This document shows positions 55,298 to 64,000 of a DNA stretch of 64,000 bases, piece after piece (positions within the stretch are counted from its first letter, which is position 1; every line of letters starts with the position of its first letter). Both the position numbers and the translations under genes were made by a program. The notes under the pieces were generated by a model. It worked only from the letters and a program-made list of their open reading frames with translations, was not told the DNA's origin and ran no database searches. This DNA is from Schistocerca nitens. Its lineage: Eukaryota; Arthropoda; Insecta; Orthoptera; Acrididae. The stretch lies in NCBI RefSeq assembly GCF_023898315.1, contig NC_064621.1, forward strand, positions 127,656,521 through 127,720,520, given 5' to 3'.

Positions 55298-58200
55298 CCC
55301 CGTGGAGGCCCGGGAAAAGAATAGACCTCCGGTATGTTCTGCCAGTCGTAAAAGGCGACGAAAAGAACCAACCACTAATAGGGCTAACCCCCCTTTTAGT
55401 ACGATTAGTTGGTTCAGCACAGAACTAATGAAGCCTCGGACAAGCGCTGTCATGGTCGGGGACGACTCTTGAACCCTATGCCCGTCCACAATGGTAACAA
55501 TACTGCTAGCCACACGGAAAATAATTTAAATCCATATAAAGGTGTTTTGCAGGATATGCTTCCTGCAACCACTCTAGAAGGAAAAGAAAGACAGAGGATG
55601 AGATGGTCAGATGAAGTTAACCGACACCTCATGTTCTGTTATTACCAAGCAACAAACTTAGGAACCAACACAACTGGATACAGATCACAAGTATACAAAA
55701 CATTTATTACCAGATACCCAGAATTAAAATTTTTAACTGAACAACGACTACCTGATCAGATCCGTGTAATAATAAAAAATAACAGGATACCCCAGTCAGA
55801 ATTAGAAAACATCAAACAACAAGTACAACAAATACTGGAAGAAAATAGTGTGCAATCAGAAGAAGACGAAAATACAGTAATGGACTCAAACATCCCAGAA
55901 CAAACAAACAAAGAACAACACGCATCAATTAAACAATCAGAGGAAAACGAAATCTTAAGACAGCCGCCAGAACAAGCACAAATAGAACACGAAGTGACAC
56001 ACACGTTAGATATAGAAGAAAAATTTCAGCTGACATATATAGAATACAAAGACACAAATACAGACATTAGACCATTCTTGCATAGACCCCCAAATAACCC
56101 ACAAGTCGAAACAACAATAACAACCATCAAAACAATCATACACAACAAAATAAATGAAAATACAACTATGGAAGAGTTACAACTACTGATTTATATAGGA
56201 GCACTCACTACACTAAATATACCCACTAGACAGAGATCAGAAGCATCCAACACACAGAAGAAACCCACAAAACCAGCATGGCAACACAGGCTACAGATCA
56301 GAATAGAAAAACTGAGAAAAGACATCGGACAGCTAACACAATTTATAAGAAATGAAATATCAGACAAAAACGAAAAAGGTTACGTAAAATCTCACAACAA
56401 GAAGCGATAGAGCAATTAGATGAAAAGAAACAGAAATTACAAGCATTGGCCAAACGACTTAGAAGATACAAAAAAAGTGAAAATAGAAGGAAACAAAACC
56501 AAACATTCAACACAAACCAAAAGAAATTTTATCAGACAATAGATAACACACACATTAGAATATACAGACATGGAACACTTCTGGAGCAACATATGGTCAA
56601 ACCCGGTACAACATAACAGACACGCACGGTGGATACAAGCAGAAACATACAAGATGGTACCACAAATGCCTGAAGTGATAATTTTGCAACATGAAGTCAC
56701 TCGAGCAATTAATTCTACTCACAATTGGAAAGCCCCTGGAAAAGATAAAATAGCAAATTTCTGGCTAAAGAAGTTCACCTCAACACATTCACATCTAACT
56801 AAATTATTTAACAGTTACATTGCAGACCCATACACATTCCCTGATACACTTACACATGGAATAACTTATCTGAAACCTAAAGTTCAAGCAGACACAGCAA
56901 ACCCAGCTAAATATCGCACCATAACATGCCTACCAACAATATACAAAATATTAACTTCAGTCACTAAACAGAAATTAATGACACATACAACACAGAACAA
57001 AATTATATATGAAGAACAAAAAGACTGTTGCAAAGGAGCACAAGGATGTAAAGAGCAACTGATAATGGATACAGAGGTGACATATCAAGCTAAAATTAAA
57101 CGAAGGTCGCTACACTACGCATACATTGATTACCAAAAAGCTTTTGATAGTGTACCCCACTCATGGTTACTACAAATATTGGAAATATACAAAGTAGATC
57201 CTAAATTGATACAGTTCCTAAACATAGCAATGAAAAATTGGAAAACCACACTTAATATCCAATATAATTCAAATAATATCACATCACAGCCAATACAGAT
57301 TAAGCGTGGAATATACCAAGGAGACTCTGGTTCTGGTTCTGCCTTGTTCTGGACCCACTATCCAACATCCTAAATAATACAAATTATGGATACAATATTA
57401 CTGGAACATACCAACACAAAATCACACATTTGCTATACATGGATGATCTAAAACTACTGGCAGCAACAAATTAACCACTCAATCAATTACTAACGATGAC
57501 AGAAGTATTCAGCAATGATATAAATATGGCTTTTGGAACAGACAAATGTAAGAAAAATATCATAGTCAAGGGAAAACACACTAAACAAGAAGATTACATA
57601 TTGGATAACCACAGCGACTGCATAGAAGCGATGGAAAAAACAGATGCCTATAAATATCTAGGTTACAGACAAAAAATAGGAATAGATAATACAAATATTA
57701 AAGAAGAACTAAAAGAAAAATATAGACAAAGACTAACAAATATACTGAAAACAGAATTGACAGCAAGAAACAGGACAAAAGCTATAAATACTTATGCTAT
57801 ACCAATATTGACTTACTCATTTGGAGTAGTGAAATGGAGTAACACAGACCTAGAAGCACTCAATACACTTACACGATCACAATGCCACAAATATAGAATA
57901 CATCACATACATTCAGCAACAGAAAGATTCACATTAAGCAAAAAGGAAGGAGGAAGGGGATTTATCGACATAAAAAACTTACATTATGGACAGGTAGACA
58001 ATTTAAGAAAATTCTTTATAGAACAAGCAGAAACTAGCAAAATACACAAAGCAATCACTCATATAAATACATCGGCTACACCATTGCAATTTCATAACCG
58101 CTTCTACTACCCTTTGGATCACATAACATCAACAGATACAAAGAAAGTAAATTGGAAAAAGAAAACACTACATGGCAAGCACCCGTATCATCTAACACAG

Positions 58201-59027
58201 CCACACATCGATCAAGACACATCCAACACATGGCTACAAAAAGGCAATATATACAGTGAGACGGAAGGATTCATGATTGCAATACAGGATCAAACAATAA
58301 ACACCAGATATTACAGCAAGCATATTATTAAAGATCCCAATACCACAAGAGATAAATGCAGACTTTGCAAACAACAAATAGAAACAGTAGATCACATCAC
58401 AAGCGGATGTAAAATACTAGCAAATACAGAATACCCCAGAAGACACGACAATGTAGCAAAAATAATACATCAACAACTTGCCATACAACATAAACTAATA
58501 AAACAACACGTTCCCACATACAAGATTGCACCACAAAATGTACTGCAGAATGATGAATACAAATTATACTGGAACAGAACCATTATAACAGTTAAAACAA
58601 CACCACATAACAAACCTGACATCATACTCACCAATAAAAAGAAGAAATTAACCAACTAATCGAAATATCCATACCCAATACAACAAATATACAGAAGAAA
58701 ACAGGAGAAAAAATTGAAAAATACGTCCAACTGGCTGAGGAAGTCAAGGACATGTGGCATCAGGATAAAGTTGACATTGTACCAATTATACTATCAACTA
58801 CAGGAGTCATACCACACAATATCCACCAGTACATCAACGCAATACAGCTACACCCAAACGTATATATACAACTATAGAAATCTTTAATTATTGATACATG
58901 TTCAATTACCCGAAAGTTCCTAAATGCAATGTAACATATACCGTACAGTTAAAAGGAAGTCACGCTTGATCAAGGTCGGCGTCACTTTCCATTTTTAACC
59001 AGACATAACGTCTGAGAAAGGAAAGAT
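55298..59027 (+). mobile_element. R4/Dong-like LINE inserted in a TAA repeat
   Basis: It begins ccccgtggaggcccggg directly after (TAA)n and ends directly before taataataat, so the insertion split a TAA microsatellite. Dong elements are known to use TAA repeats. It has one ORF with an N-terminal nucleic-acid-binding region, a reverse transcriptase, and a C-terminal CCHC motif with a restriction-like endonuclease. It appears nearly full length. Confidence 0.85.
55409..58890 (+). pseudogene. R4/Dong-like polyprotein with reverse transcriptase and RLE
   Basis: The first frame (55409-56410) has RMRWSDEVNRHLMFCYYQA followed by a long Gln/Glu-rich linker. About 56400-56560 is in another frame with RRYKKSENRRKQNQ. 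The reverse transcriptase (56570 to about 57330) has WKAPGKDKIANFWLKKF and DYQKAFDSVPHSWL. A frameshift near 57330 precedes the catalytic YMDD at 57432-57443, and a TAA lies near 57471. The frame 57496-58659 has YKYLGY, TYAIPILTYSFGVVKW and a CX2C...H...C motif (about 58357). The restriction-like endonuclease starts at KPDIILT (near 58613) and continues in a shifted frame to about 58890. Four or more frame breaks: inactive. Confidence 0.85.
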
Positions 59028-59043
59028 ATAATAATAATAATAT
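59028..59043. repeat. (TAA)n tract, 3' flank of the LINE
   Basis: taataataataata directly after the LINE end. Confidence 0.75.
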
Positions 59044-59075
59044 ACAGTAAAAGTAAAGTGAGGTAAGAGTCCGAC

Positions 59076-59240
59076 CGACCTGACCGACCTCCATGTCATC
59101 CTGTCTCAACAGCATTATCGGATGTAGTATGAACGGCCATGTGGTCAGCTCACCGCTCTCCCGTCCATTTTCGAGATTTTCGTACTTGGAACCGCCACTA
59201 ATCGGTCGTAGCCCCACGAGACTGAGTGCAACCCATACTA
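59076..59240. repeat. fragment of another SINE-like repeat
   Basis: The segment gaccgacctccatgtcatcc...ggccatgtggtcagctcaccgctctccc...gactgagtgcaaccca matches a common arthropod repeat from memory. The outer parts are missing. Confidence 0.45.
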
Positions 59241-59785
59241 TCCTCCCACCATCCCTCCCACCAACACGCCCCCCCCCCCTCCACCGACCCTCCCATCAAC
59301 TGCCCCTGGCTGTACGTGTTTGGAGCTACTGGTGTCCAGTAACCTCTTGTTGGGAAGCATGGGCATAGCTCCGCTTGGCTATCATTATCCTGTGCAGAGC
59401 TCTTGCATCCTAACTTAGGTGTGCACTATGATGTCTTCAAGAGCACCTCAGTGCTTTGCACGGTGCTGCCAGCATCCCAGCTAAGCGGACAGTGCTTACA
59501 GGTCTCGGGGTCGACACCTCCATGACGAAGCCAGTGCTGAACGACAGGTTCCTAATCTCCAGTGTACACTGTAGTAGATGACGCTGAGTTGGATGTGTCA
59601 GCAACTGCTGAGCATGTGCGCAACTCTGCTGCCTTCAGTCAGTGTCACGGAGAAGCTACTTGCATTCCATTAATTGGGAAATACATGCATTTACAACCAG
59701 CACTGACACCTTCAGGCCATTTTCTGGACAGCACTCTGAGCTTTGCATCCTGCGCCAATAGAGACCACAGCATCCTGGGTCCCTA
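59241..59785. other. unassigned; perhaps remnant LTR of the gag relic
   Basis: It includes a C-rich tract near 59267-59282. It lies directly before a primer-binding-site-like motif and may thus include an LTR, but no second copy is in the window. Confidence 0.3.
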
Positions 59786-61680
59786 CCATTGGTGTCAGAA
59801 TTGTCTGCCACCTCGGTACTTTGATGGCAGTCGGACCGCATCTGCAGCGTCATCCATTGTCACCTGTTCAGATTTGCAGTGCGACAGAATGCAGTGCGAC
59901 GAGTGAACGTTTTTTGAAGGTCTTCTCTTTGTGTTCAATTTTTGTGGCATGATGAGTCGTATAGAGCTTAACAGCATTTTGAAAGTGTCGTTTTTTAAGC
60001 CACAGGAACCTAATGACTCTTCGCTATTCAGAGATACCTTCAGATAGATTCAGTAATTTATTGAGGCAGTGCCGGCTAAATGTGACATTAGTAGACGACT
60101 TCATCATTTGGCACAGGACTATTTGGAATCTCGCATGGGCATGATGCACCTAGATTATTATATTTTTTGTGTGTATTATAAGTGCAGTTTTCGCATTCTT
60201 TTTATTGTAATGACAGCTGTTCAATACACAAATTGTCATACAAACACGCTTCTACCACCCGTGAGTTTGTTGCCGTATTATCGGGTTATTGGCGGTAAAT
60301 TCTCAGCAGAAAGAATATCATGCGGAGTTACGTAGGGAAGCAGAAGCACTGGAAGCTGTTCAGCAGCAGATAAAGTATTGTTCTGAGGAAATAAAATCAG
60401 TCAGTGTTGAATGTACCCACCCCTTCTGCGGATCCCTCAGCAAACAATTTGATAACGTATTTTTTCCGGGAGAACAGCGGAAAAAAGGAAGGAAGATGGG
60501 ATTCAACGTACCGTCGACATCGAGGGCATTACAGACGAAGCAGAAGCTCGTATTGTGGCAAGGAGGGGGAAAGAAATCAGCCGCGCCATTTCAAAGGAGA
60601 GGGTATTACTATGTTTATTAACGACGTTACTATCGATCTGAGTAACTGGTCAGATGGGACATGTCTGCATATGGATAATTTGTGGTGTCACCGCCAGACA
60701 CCACACTTGCTAGGTGGTAGCCTTTAAATCGGCCGCGGTCCGTTAGTATACGTCGGACCCGCGTGTCGCCACTGTCAGTGATCGCAGACCGAGCGCCACC
60801 ACACGGCAGGTCTAGAGAGACGTCCTGGCACTCGCCCCAGTTGTACAACCGACTTTGCTAGCGATGCTACACTGACAATTACGCTCTCATTTGCCGAGAC
60901 GAAAGTTAGCATAGCCTTCAGCTACGTCATTTGCTACGACCTAGCAAGGCGCTATTACCAGTTTATATTGAGCATATTAATGTACCGTCAGGAGCGATGT
61001 ACACCAATTATGGATTAAAGTTAAGTATTCCAGCAACAATGTACCTTATTGGCTATATTAATTACATTTAACTGTTCCAGACCTCACGCCAGTCTGCGTG
61101 TAATTAAACGCGTGCATTTCGGCCTCCTCTAGCAACACGGCTCTTCTGCCAACACAGCATAATTTACCTTTAGTGAGCCAGGCTTAAACAAACGTTATGT
61201 ATCACGGAACACTGAGTAAATGAGAGACATTTGAGCGGTTAGCTGTTGACCTGCAAAACCGCTACTTGAAATGGAATAGTACGAAATTCTTTATGGAAAA
61301 ACTTAATAGTCTGTCACAGTAACACAATGAATCAGTGGAATATTTTTCAGACAAATTCTGAAAGATCAGTACATATGATCTTACATGGAGTGCAGAGGCT
61401 GACCGCGTCATCCTGCATGAAGCCGAAAATAATGGTCTCGACGTCCTGTTATGGGGCATACCCGCTGATACGTCACGCAGAGTCAGTATGGAGAGTGAAT
61501 TTGATCTTTCCGAGGCTATTACAGTCGCCACACTGTTGGGGAAAATTATTAATGCTAGGGAAGGGCGTAGTGACTGTCGGGTACTGGCCTCCACTCTTCC
61601 AAAGTGCGTGTTGTGCGGTGGCGATTGATATGAGTCCGAAAAGTGGTGAACTACAAAGAAGAAGACAACCTCATCAGGTC
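59786..61680 (+). pseudogene. decayed LTR-element gag region, split by a solo LTR
   Basis: ttggtgtcagaa at about 59788 resembles a gypsy-type primer-binding site. Downstream, 60289-60440 reads QQKEYHAELRREAEALEAVQ, a coiled-coil-like stretch. After a frameshift follows a basic segment (60500-60600) and ITMFINDVTIDLSNWSDG up to the solo LTR at 60681. Beyond it, 61300-61600 reads in pieces as a gag-like region with VLLWGIPADTSRRVS and FDLSEAITVATLLGK. I infer a gag protein from the position and pattern; the domain match is weak. Frames are broken. Confidence 0.45.
60681..61159 (+). repeat. solo LTR related to the gypsy element at 13.8 kb
   Basis: 479 bp, beginning TGTGGTGTCACCGCCAGACA and ending CA, with an exact 5-bp duplication taatt at 60676-60680 and 61160-61164. 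It shares blocks such as atcggccgcggtcc and cggacccgcgtgtcgccact with the LTRs at 13778 and 18912, but is clearly diverged. The internal region has been lost by LTR-LTR recombination. Confidence 0.92.
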
Positions 61681-61689
61681 ATGTAGATT

Positions 61690-63120
61690 TTAAGGAAATA
61701 ATGATGTAATGAAAACGGAAACCTGCCATTGAATGATAATTAAGAGAGGTGACCGAGTGAAGCATAAAACAATGGGTATAACATCACAGATATAGTAATG
61801 AGAGGAGGAATCATCTCCCTATAACAGAAACAACTGCTGACGGTAACTCTCAGGGTTATTATCATAAATCATCAACATCTGAGCTAACCACTCCGATAAA
61901 CAAGTGATAAGTTAATAAATGGGCAAGGGATGGTAATTGCGAAATTCCATCTTGTCATAGGTGGGTGAGAACCATAAAAGCATAATCATGAGAATAAACT
62001 AGGTATACGACCGATGACTGCAAAAACCCTGGAATAACACGGAAAAATAAGTACGAACACCAGTAAGATTGCCAACGTACATAATGGAAACAACTAGCTG
62101 GCTGTGAAACATTGAATCTGTACAATTTGCCCCTGGTGAAAGCTGACATCACATCCCTACCAAATCAGGGTCAGCAACGCCGGCCCATTCTAACCACGCC
62201 CATGCAGCATGAATATGGGGAGTGGCAGCAGAAACGACTGGAGATTATCGTTCAGCTCACCCTATGTACTCACTACTGAAGTGGGAACATGCTTTCTGTA
62301 TGACAGCAGTGCTATTCTGGCAGCAAGTCTTCACTCTTCAGTTCCCCAGAAGCAGGTGTTCTCTTTCCTAACACGCCAAAACTTGCCTGTTTCTGTCACA
62401 GCAGGAATTTTACAAGGCAATAGTGACAGACATTGCGGGTTCCATCCAATAGTAATTTTGTAATAAACAAACTCCTACGCCTACGTATTTCACTATTATT
62501 AACCACTCACTAGTGCTGTAGTATGGGAAGGATGCCAAGAAACCTCTCCCTCTACATGGTAGGATTATGAAGCTGACAAATAGGAAAGCTTACACGTAAG
62601 AACATGTGAGAAAGCATGAACTCTACAGAAAATAACATTATGAACCAATGATGACCCCTGTTCCAAAAGTTAAAACTGAACGTTCTTCTGAAGAGTTGTT
62701 GCCGAGGCAAACGTCGTTTCGCACGCTGCAGCATCTCTAAAGGGCTATACCTGGGTTAAATATTTCTGGGAACTTATCGAACAAAACCGTTTTTTGGCAG
62801 ATAACGACCTGTGGTGATAGTCAGCCTTCAGCTCTCACATGTTTTTGATGCTTCTCCCTGTTCCTTTAAGTACGCTTCTCTCTTGTCCCAGCCAGCTTGA
62901 ACGCCTTGAGCTCTGCAGAAAAATAGCAAGCCCTCACCATAATACACCGCTGGCGACCCAAAATCAAACACCCTAAAGGAAGCATCAAAATAAGGTGCAA
63001 TTTGCAGCATGCGTTTGTGGCGACGAGAGATGCACATGATCGGGGCAGGCGCACATCACTGGAGCGTCACCAGCAAGCGCTGTATAAGGGGGTAGGAGGC
63101 GGCTATGTGGACTGATTGGA
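61690..63120. other. unassigned intron or repeat sequence
   Basis: No coding frame or repeat recognised. Confidence 0.35.
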
Positions 63121-63159
63121 ATCTTTCTTTCGTGCAGTTGTTTTTTGTAACCAGCTACA

Positions 63160-64000
63160 GTATGGCTTGTAGAAGACAGCTAGCGTTTCAGAGTTCGATC
63201 GAGGAAGGATAGTTGCCTATAGGAATTGCAGATTATCCTTCAGAGATGTCGGAGATTGCGTCGCATGGAACCAAGCAACTGTGACGTGGATCTGTAATCG
63301 GTGGATCCAGCAGGGAATGACGGACCGACGGAACCGGTTGCACCCATCTCGTTGCATCGCTACACGTACTGTACGCGTGGCACATCACGAACCATATCAC
63401 AACAAATTCGGGCTCTTACGCAACGAGTAGTGTCCGCGCATACCACTCGACGTCTTTCGCAAAAGGGTAGATTGTTCTCAAGGCACTGAGCCAACGCCAC
63501 AGGTGTTTGCGCCGTCACTGGTGCTTTTCACGACGGACATGGACAACCGAATGAAACGACACTGCTTTTACCGACGAATCCCGATTCTGTTGCACCACCA
63601 CGTTGGGCTGATTGGCGTCTGACTACACTGTGGTGAGTGACAATTGAACTGTTGCCCCATGCTTCGCCATATTGGTGCTGCACCCTCTATTATGGTTTTA
63701 AGTGCTATTGGATTCCACTCCCGCACACTCCTAGTACGCCTTGCCGGTACACCAACCAGCCAACATAACGCTTCTGAAGTGTTGGAGCCTGCTGTCTTCC
63801 CATACCTTCTTTCCGTCGGCCACGTTGCGACAGGATAATGCGCGACCAGACGTGGCACGCAGTGTTCATGTCTTCTTCATCGCTCGCATTTGGGAAACGT
63901 CTGGTCTATGATTGCGGAACCACCGGCCCGGGATACACCATCTGCTGCTACACCAGATCAACGTTGGCAATCTGTGACGGCAGCATCGACTGCACACCCC
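63160..64000 (+). pseudogene. Tc1-like transposase relic, cut by the window end
   Basis: The plus-strand frames show the DDE landmarks FTDESRF (about 63565) and LRQDNARPDVARSV (about 63827) in different frames, with stops in between. The C-terminal part with the last catalytic residue continues towards the window edge. A Tc1 family different from those at 43.6 and 50.5 kb. Confidence 0.7.

Noticed and set aside
1-64000. CRISPR arrays, operons, bacterial promoters or an integrated prokaryotic system
   Set aside because: The sequence is eukaryotic throughout, with splice sites, SINEs and LINEs. The tandem repeats are microsatellites, not spaced arrays.

Overview
The window is a piece of an insect nuclear genome, most likely an orthopteran of the Schistocerca type. 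This rests on a dozen copies of a tRNA-derived SINE that I recognise from locust genomes, on very long repeat-filled introns, and on a mix of Tc1/mariner, hAT, RTE-like, R4/Dong-like and Ty3/gypsy elements. Nothing looks bacterial: there are no operons, and nearly every long open frame is a transposon.

The only host gene I can support is a semaphorin on the minus strand. Three exons are visible. One encodes part of the Sema domain (52817-52641), the next the end of the Sema domain (37361-37237), and the third the PSI cysteine module (11102-10951). All have GT/AG borders and their codon phases join without a break. They are separated by introns of about 15.3 kb and 26.1 kb. Most of the window is therefore intron of this gene. 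Earlier exons must lie beyond 64000 and later ones before position 1.

Layout from left to right. 0.5-2.8 kb: Tc1 and mariner relics with a SINE inside. 3.1-8.7 kb: an L1/Tx1-like LINE with a SINE inside its ORF1. 9.4-10.8 kb: a broken SINE and a small complete hAT element with 8-bp target duplications. 10.95-11.1 kb: semaphorin PSI exon. 11.2-13.5 kb: three SINEs and a Tc1 relic. 13.5-13.8 kb: a possible small spliced gene, cut by a complete Ty3/gypsy retrotransposon (13.8-19.4 kb) whose two 472-bp LTRs read as identical. 20.8-23.3 kb: an RTE-like LINE with a SINE inside. 23.5-26.1 kb: a Tc1 relic and a mariner-like element with roughly 300-bp inverted repeats. 26.6-37.2 kb: mainly unique intron with scattered SINEs and one Tc1 relic. 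37.2-37.4 kb: Sema-domain exon. 40.5-43.0 kb: two RTE-like LINE relics. 43.6-49.7 kb: two near-identical intact Tc1 elements facing each other. 50.5-52.5 kb: relics. 52.6-52.8 kb: Sema-domain exon. 53.3-54.4 kb: a deleted mariner. 55.3-59.0 kb: an R4/Dong-like LINE in a TAA repeat. 59.4-61.7 kb: a decayed LTR-element gag region carrying a solo LTR of the same family as the young gypsy element. 63.1-64.0 kb: another Tc1 relic.

The transposons act independently of the semaphorin. The SINEs would depend on a LINE reverse transcriptase supplied in trans. The two Tc1 copies encode what look like full-length transposases. The nesting order gives a relative history: LINEs and many Tc1/mariner copies are old, SINEs landed in them later, and the gypsy element at 13.8 kb is among the youngest insertions.
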